Source: Cryphonectria parasitica EP155 (taxonomy: Eukaryota > Ascomycota > Sordariomycetes > Diaporthales > Cryphonectriaceae). From it: DNA of 64,000 nucleotides. A program made the translations under genes and the position numbers. The stretch spans positions 124,001 through 188,000 of the forward strand of contig NW_024468910.1 of assembly GCF_011745365.1 (NCBI RefSeq), written 5' to 3'. The notes beneath the pieces are model-generated. The model saw only the letters and a program-made list of their open reading frames with translations. It had not been told where the DNA came from and ran no database searches. This document shows positions 10,701-20,169 of the stretch, piece after piece; position 1 is the stretch's first letter; every line of letters begins with the position of its first letter.

Positions 10701-11996
10701 AGCAGAGAAAGCTAGGAAAGCGTTTTCTGTAAGCTGCTTGATGGATTCAAGAAGGAAAGGAAAATCATGCTCCTGGAAAAGGCACTGTACAGCCTGAGAG
10801 ACTTGCTAGCACTCTGATACAGGCACTTCTGCTCAACTCTGCGAAATCTCAGCCTTACGCCCTCAACTAAAGAGCTCTGTATATTTACTAACAAAGCAAA
10901 CAAGCTGATTGTTCTGTTCTATGTAAATAATATCCTGCTGTTCTATCCGCAGAATCAGGCATCAAAGACATGCAGAGTAAAGAAAGGAATCTTCAAGGCA
11001 TATGAGATAAAGGATCAGAGAGCAGCAGAATAGTTCTTGGAAGTTCGAATCGTTAGAAACAGAGCCAACCGCACAATCAGCCTAGTCTATAATGCATACA
11101 TCGAGAAAATAGCTAACAAGTTTAGCTTTGCAGCTAATACAGCTTTAATACTTTCAATACCTCTGGATCTTGGGAAGCTTATCAAATGGAAAGGGAAAGC
11201 ATCAAAAGACTAAATCAAGGAGTATCAGAAGAAGATTGGATCGATTCTGTATACTGCTATCATGATAAAACCAGATGTAGCTTTTGCATGCACTCTTCTC
11301 TCCAGATTTTTGATAAACCTAGAGCTAAAGCACCTGGAACAAGCAAACAGAGTAATCTGTTATCTGTATGGAATGAGATTTCTAGCAATCCAGTACAGAG
11401 AAAGCCATCCTGAAGCTCAAGCCCTGCTAATTGCCAGAGATGCTTCCTTTGTCGACAATGCGGAGAATCGAAAATCCTCACAAGGATATATCTTCAGCCT
11501 ATTCGAAGATTCTATACAATGGAAAGCAACAAAGCAAAGCCTGATAATCATCTCAACTACAGAAGCTGAACTATACGCCCTCTCAGCCACAGCTAAGAAA
11601 ACAATCGCCTTACAACACCTCTTTCAAAACCTCACCTTGAACCTCAGTAAGCCCTGGAATATCTTCTGTAATAATCAACAAGCTATACAGCTGGTAGTTA
11701 CAGAGCATGAAAGAATAAATACAAAGCTTCGCTATATAGATATATACTAAATGTAGCTCAAGCAGGAGTTCCAAAAGAGCAAATTCCAGATCTTATATAT
11801 GCTAATACAGAGCATACCAGCTGATAGACTGACTAAGAATCTCAATCAAGCGCAGTTCGAACACTTCAGAGCGCTTCTCAATCTTCAGAATATCAGCTAT
11901 ACCTTGAATCAGAGGATTAAGAAGGAATCTAAAGAAACACAGATAAGCAACTCGATCTCACATTAGCTTCTTTTGAATGCTCTCAATCACTGAATT
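7724..11996 (+). pseudogene. Copia pol, heavily RIP-degraded
   Basis: There is no long open frame, but the order of motifs fits Ty1/copia pol. Reverse transcriptase pieces lie at about 10500-11150 (a DLEINQMNITGAFLN-like block near 10660 and FYVNNILLF near 10920, whose YVNN replaces the catalytic YVDD). RNase H follows at 11262-11750 (DASF, TTEAELYAL, CNNQQAI) and continues broken to about 11995. The protease-integrase part (7724-10450) is so AT-rich and stop-filled that domains cannot be placed. Paired with the intact relative at 63269-64000, the catalytic Asp codons have become Asn and several Gln/Trp codons have become stops. Confidence 0.75.
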
Positions 11997-12158
11997 TCAT
12001 TTATCAAAATCAAAAACGAGAGCTTATAGCTCAGAAGTATTACTCAGAAACATGCAAACTAAGCATGCAGCCTTCATCAAACAACAAACTAAAGAACTTA
12101 ATCACAAAAAACCCAATTATTCACCAAAGCCTAGAGCATATCTAAGCCTGAACAGGGC

Positions 12159-13701
12159 TCACTCCTTAGGTAGAGAATGAAGAGTAGCTAGCACTGCCTC
12201 AATATCAGCTTTAGCTTTCTCATACTTTAAATGCTATTCACAGTAAGACTCAACAGAATAATCATTAACAAAGCGCGAGACAGACTGAATAGCAGCTTAT
12301 TTTCCCTTCTTCTTAGCTGAAACTACAGCCTTCCCCTCCTTAGCAGAGCATGAAACTGCCCCCTTACAATCAGCCTTCTGCTCAGCAAGAAGCATATCAC
12401 GCTCTTCCGTAAGCACCTCAATCTGCTTCTGCAGCTTATCAACCTCCGAAAACTTGCCCGCCTCAAAATGCTCAAGAGCAGCTTTCTAAGCTCATACAGC
12501 ATGCTTGGATCGAGTCCCCAGAGGAGCAAGGTTGAAAGTGGAGTTTTCTTTCTCTACTTCAGCGCACATCCTTTTCTTCAAGAGCGTAGGAGCATCCATC
12601 TCCTCAGCAGAAGCAAGCGCATGCTTGGCTATATAAAGCTTGTCTACAAAAGGCATGAGATAGAAAGAAACCGGAATATACTTGTAACCCTTTGAATACC
12701 AAGCATAGCAAGCAGCAGATAAGTTCTTCTGATTGTGATAGGAACTATTAGAGCTGCTTGCAGCCAGACTCTTGATACAGCCAATGCATGGAACATCGCG
12801 AACAGCACCCCAGGAAGCATCGTCTTAGCTCTTCGAGGAACCTGCAGCGGGAGTACTGGAAGGGGTGGCCACTGGAAAAGTCTTTTTGGCTTGCAACTGA
12901 GGAATCCTCAACTTGGCAGCATCTCCAGCAGCCACATCGAGGCGCTCCTGCTGAAGCTTCTGCATCAATGCATTCTGGGACCTCAAACGAGCTATATCCT
13001 GCTCAGTTACAGGCCTTATTGCAACTGGCTTAGAACTTGAAAGGCTACCGGAAGCCTGAAAAAGGGTCAGCCAGGTAAACATTGGAAGAAAAAGCAATGC
13101 AAACCTACAGTCTTGAGCGCCTCCTGAAGAAGCACAAAGCTATCTTCATCATCATCGTCATCATCATCAATAAACAAGCTAGAAATCCCCGTAGAACCAG
13201 CACCAGAGCGCTTGGAAAGACTAATACCAACTGAATCGGAGGCACTATCGACCGAAGAATGCAAAATCAGGATATCAGCACGAGCAGCAGACAACTCGAC
13301 CGGAGCTTGAGAACTTGAAGCAAGCAGGCCAGACCGCTATCCCTGGAAACAAGAACAATCAGTTCAGCCCATACCAATCCCCAGACAGCTCTTTCTATAC
13401 TCATATCAGGAAGAGGGTGCTAACCAGCAGTTGGAATCAAGACAGGCTGAACAGAGCTCGCGCTCTTCTCTGTGGCCATCGAGGGACCATCATGCGACTC
13501 AGATACGCTAGCAGGGGAGCTGGGGTTTGCACCCAAGAGATCCTCATCAGTCTCCACATCGGAAGAAGGACCAGAAGAGACCACATGGATCTCGCCCTCA
13601 GCAGAATCGCTGTCATCGGAAACAGCCATACTAAGCTCGCTAAGAGGGACAGAAACGTCAGACTCGCCTGATGAGAAATCTGGAGTGACTAGAAAAGGCA
13701 T
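12159..13701 (-). pseudogene. Antisense three-exon Cys-rich cargo gene of Copia, RIP-damaged copy
   Basis: This lies on the strand opposite to pol, between pol and the 3' LTR. The start (MPFLVTPDFSSGESD) is at 13701 and the product aligns along its length with the less damaged gene at 61561-63103. Exon 1 is acidic and Ser-rich. Exon 2 carries a poly-Asp run (13140-13170). Exon 3 carries a Cys-rich patch, of which several Cys have become Tyr here, and a C-terminal coiled coil, ending at TGA 12159-12161. Stops are visible in the last third. Mutations are dense near 12200-12700 and sparse above 13300, so RIP damage falls off towards the LTR. The function is unknown. Confidence 0.65.
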
Positions 13702-13884
13702 ATTGATGCGCAGAGGCTTTCAAAGGCCTTGAAAACAGATGGAAAAAGAGCTGGTTGAAAAAGAAAGAGGACTGGAAGGAGGCAAGGCGACTGTAAAACG
13801 CGCCCACATAAGCTTAAACGCGTCTGCGGGGACCCCACAAAAGACCCACTTTTCTGGCACATCTGACCAGTTAGATGGGGGGTG

Positions 13885-14051
13885 TGTGAAAAATGGGGCA
13901 TATTTAACCCTAACCCTCTGTTTTGGTCTCCTCATAAACCATCTCAGAGCCTGGTTTAGTTACTTAGATGATCTTCCTTTTGTATTAGATAGATTCAATC
14001 TCAACACTCATTCAGCCACTTCCACGTGCTCAGCTCATACGTTTCTCCTTA
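13885..14051 (+). repeat. 3' LTR, 167 bp
   Basis: By eye it matches 6314-6480 base for base. It is preceded by a purine-rich tract (agatgggggg) suited to priming plus-strand DNA, and followed by the duplicated target TGAAG at 14052-14056. Confidence 0.9.
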
Positions 14052-14152
14052 TGAAGATACTGGTCTAGCTCCGCATCAGTGAGCGCTGCGAGTTCACAAG
14101 CCAGCGGCTTCAGTGCTGGTGTCATGATTCTGGGTCTGGTTTGCATAGCCAT
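14052..14152 (-). pseudogene. Lineage-specific family gene, copy 1 (5' exon fragment)
   Basis: Reading minus from ATG 14152 (or in-frame 14125) gives a peptide with CELAALTDAELDQYLQ, which stops exactly at the Copia insertion and continues beyond it (6313 downward) in the same frame. The relative at 36680 has CDIAAYSDAELDRYLE followed by the same downstream block, so the two fragments are one exon. Confidence 0.7.
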
Positions 14153-14757
14153 CTGGCGATTGTCGCGAAAGACGTGTTGTGTGGTGTGGGAGGGAAGAGT
14201 TGATGTGACAAATGTGGCAGTGTGGCTAATGACGTTCTAGCGGTGTGCGAAATTAACGCCTGAGATCTCGGGAATCAAAAGTAACCAGCAGAGACCAACC
14301 ACGACCATGCGCTGATGCTGCACATCGTTTCGCAGGGATCCTTGACGCTGCTAAAATATACTTTTGGCCAGTCATATTAACGCCGGCATAGACGCGGGTA
14401 CCGGCAATTTTGTACCAAGCTTCCCTTACTTTACCTAGCGTGCACACAAACTTGCATTTCATCCCTTACTGGGCAGTGGGGGCAACACAAAGTTACTAGG
14501 AAAACGGGTCTCGTGAAGTGTCGCTGCGCCTGCAATGCATCTTGGTAACAGGGATCCAGGTTGCATATCCATCGTCAGAGCACCAGATGGCGGGACCCAG
14601 GTCACTTCGGAAGTATAACTTACTGTGGGACCCCTACCCGCCGGACACCTAAATAGAAAACATCCCATATAAATGCTACGAATTCGCACCACCACAATTA
14701 ATTCAATTAAAGCTATAAAATAACAAGCCATATATCTTTAGAACGCCCTGAATCTGC
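14153..14757. other. No gene seen; probable promoter region of copy 1
   Basis: There is no convincing coding frame. It lies directly upstream (minus strand) of the split family gene and ends at the pogo scrap. Confidence 0.4.
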
Positions 14758-15036
14758 TCAATCTAAATATCTAGCTAGCATACGGCTAGCCCTACCAGAA
14801 GATGTACAAACTGGTACTGAATCCTCATCTGCAATTTCACCGGACTCCTCATCACTATCCTCTTCAATATCTTCGTCTTCAATCTCCACAACGCCCTCAG
14901 CAGGCAAATCCTCCTCTTCAAGGGATGAGGCAGCCTCTTTTCCACCCGCAACCGCCTCGGAAATAGTCATAAATCGTTTGTTAGGATTGGGGATCTTCTT
15001 GCGCTTGCGGGTCTTGAAAATGGCCTCGTTCTCGGC
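14758..15036 (-). pseudogene. Pogo/Fot1-type transposase, C-terminal scrap
   Basis: The minus frame has RKRKKIPNPNKRFMTISEA followed by an acidic tail. This is the C-terminal signature of fungal pogo-like DDE transposases, which I know as a basic KRRKIPNPN motif. The upstream part is missing: an LTR-like repeat begins at 15037. There is no catalytic domain here. Confidence 0.6.
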
Positions 15037-15637
15037 TGTAATGATGCACTGCAATATCCGAAGATTCTGAAGTACACAAAGGGGTTTATGCTAACAAGAG
15101 CGGTGTCGAAGTGTCAATCCCTGAATACGGAAATATAGCTGAACAAAACTGTGTGAGTGCTTTACTGCTTTTGGGGCTATTCAAGTATATGACAAATGAA
15201 TACTTAGATTGACGACTGAAGAGCCATGTCTAGTAGTCTATCTAATGGTGTGGCAGTGGCCATAGGGGCCTCAAGTGAATGAGGCTTGGCTGGCCACCCT
15301 GACTCACTGGCCTGGGCCATTCAATGGAAGGGCAGTGAGTCGCCAGGTACGCTAGCCTAGTTGGGACTAGTGCCAATTGCTGGCTCTATAGAAAGGCAAT
15401 TGGCAAGCGTGCCTTGAGATAGATTAATTGAAGAATCATCTTCCCTTCTACCATTTGTACAGCCCCTAGAGTGCCTTCTACAAATGGTAATGAATGTGTT
15501 CTTATAGATCCAGCTCTTCGTCGTGGCTCACCTGGATCACTTGGTCTGGCTCACTTCTGACCTAGTGAGCTCACTTCGGGTTGGTGATCTCAACCCTAAC
15601 CCTTGCTTACGTAATCCTTGTTGGTTGTCTCCTGACA
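15037..15637 (+). repeat. LTR-like repeat, copy 1 (with an internal insertion)
   Basis: Starts tgtaatgatgcactgcaat and ends near tgaca. The same sequence occurs at 18980-19374 and, split by a LINE, at 39914-40105 plus 41680-41815. Shared landmarks in order are gctaacaagagcgg, gaatacttagattgac, ctgaagagc and agctcttc. The ends are approximate. It carries an extra 239 bp (15250-15488) absent from the other copies. Confidence 0.7.
15250..15488. mobile_element. 239-bp insertion inside the LTR-like repeat
   Basis: The other copies read through without it. It is flanked by aatggt at 15244-15249 and 15483-15488, a possible 6-bp duplication. Near its right end is an inverted repeat, taccatttgta (15449-15459) and tacaaatggta (15479-15489). 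There is no coding frame. It could be a small non-autonomous element; I cannot classify it. Confidence 0.4.
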
Positions 15638-15755
15638 CCTTGGTTCCTTTGTTGACAGGGCTTGTTTCGTGACCGACAACCTCGACCTTAACCTCAACCT
15701 CGACTCAACCACATAGCCTCTTCCCTCCCAACTAACACCGTGGCTCCGCACATTC

Positions 15756-18173
15756 ATGATGGCGGATCAATCTCAGTCAAAGATCATCGAAAGCAATCCT
15801 ATTGGGAATGGCCTTGATGCCTTCCGCGCTTCATTCAGTTCGATCTGCGAAGGCGCGAGTGTCTCCTGCACTCCGGACGCGTTAGAGCAGCTTAGCCAAG
15901 ATGGTACGAAAAGACATCCTACTACCGTTCCAGTACGCTCCTCTGACCATTATTCAGATCTCCAGAATGTCGTCCTCGATCTTCTATTCGCTCTACCCAA
16001 CCTCCCCACGATTCGTTTCCTGCGATCAAAGACAGGCCATGGCACCCTTCGCAACGATCTCCTCAAACTGATCTCTGCTGTCAATTCCGACAACTTCGAC
16101 TTCAACCGCATCAAGCCTCTCCTAAAGGCAGCCCTCGCCGATGATCCTGATGATGCGCTCATCTGGAACCAACTCTACAATGCCGTTACCGAATCCACCC
16201 CGCCTCCCCGACCGATAGCCTCTTCCTTGCAACAAACCCCATGGCTGCACAACACGAGCAGCTTCGCGAACTCCTCCGAGTATCGCGATGATGTGGACAG
16301 AGTCCTTAGGAATGAACTCGGCGCTTTGTACGTCGGGCTTCCTCAATTCCATGAGGCTTTTTTTGGACGGGTGGCAGGTCTTAAGACAGCATCCGAGGCT
16401 GTCTTTAAAAAGTGCACGGAAGGCAGCGAACCACTCTTCAGTAATGGGTGGAGCGGATGGCCGAGAGATGCAAATCAGAACGGTGTCTTGAGCTGGTTTG
16501 CGGAATTGAACGAGAAACTGGCGATATTAGCAGAAGAATGCAAGTTAGCCCCAACAAATCGACGAAGGCCACTGGCACAACCCAACAAGCCGATCCAGGG
16601 TTCTACAGCAGAACGCAAGTTGGACGTCGGCTTCGTGGACAACCCTAAGGCTGGGAAAGACTCTCGATGTCACTGGTCGCATATCCTCGTACCGGGCGAG
16701 TTGAAGAGCAATCCATCGGCTGACAAAGCATCAAAGGCATGGCTTGATCTTGGGACGTATGCGAGAGAAGTGCTTGCTGCTCAAGATACCCGTCGCTTCG
16801 TCTTGGGCTTTACCATTTGTGGATCTCTCATGAGGATATGGGAGTTTGACCGGCTTGGAGGGATTGCATCCGAACAATTCGATATCAACAAAGATGGGCT
16901 GCAGTTTGTATCCACAATCCTTGGGTTCCTCTGGATGAGCAAGGAGGAGCTTGGCTTCGACCCGACAATCATAACAGCAAATGATAAGCGATTCATTGAG
17001 ATCAAGCGGAATGGTTCAACAGAGCGCCTTATCATTGATAAGGTGATGTTACGCGCACGTTGCATAGCTGGCCGGGCTACAACTTGCTGGAAAGCCCATC
17101 GCGAAGGACACCCACAGATACTGCTCGTTATCAAAGACTCATGGCAATACCCCGAGCGCGATGAGGAGGGCGAATTGTTACGCGAGGCAACTGATCAAGG
17201 CGTTATTAACGTGGCTCGATATTACTATCACGAGACAGTTCAAGTACACGGCATGGATGATGATATTCGAAGAAACGTTCGCAGAGGACTAGATGTTACC
17301 ACAGCTACGAACTACCAGCCGGAACGCTCGATGCCGCCGCCGCCGAGTATAATCGCGTCTGGGGCTTTACGGAGGCGCAGCAGCAGCCGCGCTACTAGCA
17401 AAAAGCGACCATCCAGTCAGATTAGCGCCCCTCTGCCCCCCAGCAAGCGATCCCGTTCGGCATTTCCAACGAAGGCTGGCGGCGATGCACTATCAAACCG
17501 GGTGCATCGACGTATTATTCTTCGTGACTATGGAAAGCCTATCTACAAGGCAAGCTCCCGATCGGCCCTGCTTGCTGCGTTGGAAAGCTGCATTGAAGGA
17601 CATGAGTCCTTGCGGCGCAAGGCCAGCTTCCTTCACAGAGATATCTCCATCAACAATCTCATGATTAACGAGGACGACAACAACCCCTCCTGGCCTTCGT
17701 TCTTGATTGATCTGGACCTCGCCATCAGAGAGCAACGAGAGGGCGCCTCTGGAGCCAAGAGCAAGACCGGCACGAGGGCATTCATGGCAATCGGGACGCT
17801 TCTGGGCGAGCAGCATTCTTTCATGCACGACCTCGAGTCATTCTTCTGGGTGCTCTTCTGGATATGCATCCACTATGATGCGAATGGTGAGGATATCGGG
17901 CCAACTGAGTTCGACAGTTGGAATTACGAGAGTGATAATAAGCTAGTTGGATCTAAGAAGGGTGTGATTTCCGATGAAGAGGATTTTCTCAAGATGGTGA
18001 AAGAGAACTTCACATCGTACTACCAGCCATTGATTCCATGGGTCAATAGGCTGCGCAGAGGGGTATTCCCAGGTGGTGAAAGACGGAAAAGACCGGAGCC
18101 TAAGCTCTATTCCTCAATGAAGAAGATACTTCAAGACGCACAGCAGGATGCTGAAGTTACAGCGGGCGGATAA
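15756..18173 (+). CDS. FunK1-type fungal protein kinase
   Basis: One open frame encodes 805 residues with no stop. The FunK1 family is a fungal group of eukaryotic-type kinases expanded in many Pezizomycotina and Basidiomycota. Here the N-terminal half (to about 280) is helical and family-specific, and the middle (about 290-500) has the typical GELK block and FxLGFTICG segment. A basic insert lies at about 520-575. The C-terminal catalytic part has HRDISINNLMI (catalytic Asp, about residue 630), DLDLAI in place of DFG (about 654), and the family mark HDLESFFWVLFWICIHY (about 690). The substrate is unknown. The first in-frame ATG pair at 15756 is preceded by no longer open stretch. It sits between two same-direction LTR-like repeats yet shows no RIP damage. 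Confidence 0.9.
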   Translation: MMADQSQSKIIESNPIGNGLDAFRASFSSICEGASVSCTPDALEQLSQDGTKRHPTTVPVRSSDHYSDLQNVVLDLLFALPNLPTIRFLRSKTGHGTLRNDLLKLISAVNSDNFDFNRIKPLLKAALADDPDDALIWNQLYNAVTESTPPPRPIASSLQQTPWLHNTSSFANSSEYRDDVDRVLRNELGALYVGLPQFHEAFFGRVAGLKTASEAVFKKCTEGSEPLFSNGWSGWPRDANQNGVLSWFAELNEKLAILAEECKLAPTNRRRPLAQPNKPIQGSTAERKLDVGFVDNPKAGKDSRCHWSHILVPGELKSNPSADKASKAWLDLGTYAREVLAAQDTRRFVLGFTICGSLMRIWEFDRLGGIASEQFDINKDGLQFVSTILGFLWMSKEELGFDPTIITANDKRFIEIKRNGSTERLIIDKVMLRARCIAGRATTCWKAHREGHPQILLVIKDSWQYPERDEEGELLREATDQGVINVARYYYHETVQVHGMDDDIRRNVRRGLDVTTATNYQPERSMPPPPSIIASGALRRRSSSRATSKKRPSSQISAPLPPSKRSRSAFPTKAGGDALSNRVHRRIILRDYGKPIYKASSRSALLAALESCIEGHESLRRKASFLHRDISINNLMINEDDNNPSWPSFLIDLDLAIREQREGASGAKSKTGTRAFMAIGTLLGEQHSFMHDLESFFWVLFWICIHYDANGEDIGPTEFDSWNYESDNKLVGSKKGVISDEEDFLKMVKENFTSYYQPLIPWVNRLRRGVFPGGERRKRPEPKLYSSMKKILQDAQQDAEVTAGG

Positions 18174-18979
18174 TGTACAGTATAGGTATTAATTATTGCC
18201 TAGGAGCAAGTTGATCTGATTATTCAGTCATTTTCTTCGTTTTCTTTTTCCTCGTCTCATTTGCGAGGATAGAGCTTCCTTCTGGTGACTTGACATTCGA
18301 GGCAAAAAACAAGCCAGCCAGGTGACGAAATCAACCATCGGCTGTGGCAATGCAGCAAGCAGGCCCTCAACCTGGTAGCTATGACGCCCCGCTCAACAGG
18401 CCCTGGCAGGGCCAACCTATACTACGCCATTGTTTACTCCGCACTTCCCTTAAGCACGAGGGGAAACCTGGCATGATTTAGTCAATCCTCTATGATCCGC
18501 ACGTGAGGTTCTTGTTCACTGAAGTACAGGGGATATCATTCTACTAGCAGAATCGTATTGACTTTTGGTAGCGACTTCCGTACCTCATGTGCATTTTCCC
18601 ACAGCTGTGCTTTTCCACATCTGTGCTTCGTGTGTTAGCCAGGACGGATAATAAGAGAAGAAAAAGTGCTCTTGACCGAAATAGGAAATGAGCACAGAAA
18701 GATGCTCCGAAGTATCCAGATGGCTGGGCCGTCGCGAAGCAGGTGTTTAGCAGACGCAGTTTAGTGGGTCGTTAGAGTAACAAGCTTCGTATCTTCACGC
18801 AGCTAGGTGGTCGGTCAGTAATTAGCACCCCCATTTTAGAACACCCTTCCCGTTCAGCCGGGGGCACAAAAATGTGCTCCAACATAGGACCATTTTGAGC
18901 CATTTGCAGGATTATAGACAGACTTCAGGAGACGGCAACTGCCAGTCGAGAGCAAGTCAACTAGCCGCGGATGGGGTCT
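18174..18979. other. No gene seen
   Basis: About 800 bp between the FunK1 stop and the next LTR-like repeat hold only short frames. The beginning presumably contains the FunK1 3' UTR. Confidence 0.5.
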
Positions 18980-19374
18980 TGTAATGATGCACTGCAATAT
19001 CCGAAGATCCTGAAGTACACAAAGAGTTTATGCTAACAAGAGCGGTATCAAAGTAATAACCAATCGAATACAGAAATATAACTGAGTAATCTGTACAAGT
19101 GCTTTCATTCGCCTTTGGGGCTATTCAAGTGTATAACAAATGAATACTTAGATTGATGACTGAAGAGCTATATTCTGGTAGTCTATCTAATGATAATGAA
19201 TATATTCTTATATATCCAGCTCTTCATCGTGGCTCTGTGGATCTGGTGGCAGATTCATAGATCCATGGTATAAGGATCTGAGGCTCTGAGAGCAGACTTA
19301 CAGATCCTCCCTCTATTACAACTCTAACCCTGGATTATATAATACTGCCTGTTGTCCGACGTTGGGTCGTGACA
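18980..19374 (+). repeat. LTR-like repeat, copy 2
   Basis: Starts tgtaatgatgcactgcaat like 15037 and is in the same orientation, but lacks the 239-bp insertion. It ends near gtgaca. The next 40 bp (ccttgttgg...cctgtttcgtgacc) also resemble what follows copy 1, so the similarity runs past the LTR into internal element DNA. Confidence 0.7.
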
Positions 19375-19524
19375 CCTGGTCCCTTGTTGGCGGGGCCTGT
19401 TTCGTGACCTGCATGTTGGATGGGTCATAACATCATCTCCCTCCTATCAGTCGTTGTTCTCAACGATCTTTCGTAAGTTTCCTGGCAAGTTCTTCGTGCG
19501 TTGGGTCATGCTTTCCTAATCGAG

Positions 19525-20142
19525 ATGTCGAACAGAGTTGCAAAACCTAAATCCGCGAATCCTCATTCCAATAAGAAGAAACAGAAAAACTTCCTTCTTC
19601 AATCCATTATTTCCAACAGTTTCGACATGCATCCTTGTTCTTATTGCAATGATCGTAGCCTAGCATCATGCATTGTTTCTCCCAAGAACTCTTCTCGTTG
19701 TTCCGAGTGCATCGCTTAAGATTGTGCACGGTACGACATTCTGAAGCTGACTAATGCTGCTGAACTTCTTCTCATCTCTATACAACATCGGAAGTTGGAG
19801 AATGAGATCAAGGAGTTGGAGTTGAAGTTAACTCGGTTGCATTAGCAGAAAAAGATGTAGCGCAAGAGGATGTCCAAAGCTATCCGTCGAGGTCTTCATA
19901 ACCTTAAGAAGCTCGAGAAGGAGAAGGCTGAGGAAGCTGAAGCTGAGCGGGTTCGTGCTGCTGCTGAGGTGCAAGCTGTAGTAGCTGAGGGGTCTGCTGT
20001 TGCTGGTGCAGATTCTTTCTTTGAGGGGTTTGATTGGAATTCCGTGGATGTGGGAAATGGCGTGGTAGACTGGTTTGGATTTTTGGAGAGTGAGGCTTCT
20101 GGGGCCTCTGGGCTTCGGTCCGGGGCGGAGCGATCATCCTAG
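19525..20142 (+). pseudogene. TE-associated Cys-rich/coiled-coil protein, RIP-damaged
   Basis: From ATG 19525 the frame has a basic start (KPKSANPHSNKKKQK), then MHPCSYCNDRSLASC...SSRCSECI. This paired-Cys pattern is one I know from a protein repeatedly found in fungal transposons. It is followed by a coiled coil (KAIRRGLHNLKKLEKEKAEEAEAE) and an acidic, aromatic C-terminus. Three or more in-frame stops (after 19717, 19845 and 19860) break it. It follows an LTR-like repeat directly, so it is probably an internal gene of that element. Its layout (Cys pairs then coiled coil) resembles the antisense gene at 61561, though the sequences differ. Confidence 0.55.
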
Positions 20143-20169
20143 GCGCTGGATTTTCTTTTTTTTTTTCAG

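Larger units (their letters stand above)
6314..14051 (+). mobile_element. Complete Copia (Ty1) retrotransposon, RIP-degraded
   Basis: The element is 7,738 bp with two 167-bp direct LTRs (6314-6480, 13885-14051) that I read as identical, flanked by TGAAG duplications. The order is LTR, primer-binding site, gag, pol, an antisense gene, a purine tract (agatgggggg), LTR. The copia pol order is supported by the YVNN (from YVDD) reverse transcriptase motif followed by a copia-type RNase H at the pol end. Nearly all internal frames are broken by TAG and TAA. Comparison with the near-intact relative at 61211-64000 shows CAA-to-TAA, TGG-to-TAG, GAC-to-AAT and CAC-to-TAT changes, the RIP spectrum. The element splits exon 1 of the minus-strand host gene. 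Confidence 0.92.

Noticed and set aside
15449..15489. Inverted repeat taccatttgta / tacaaatggta as a terminator
   Set aside because: No transcript end nearby; lies inside an insertion in an LTR-like repeat.
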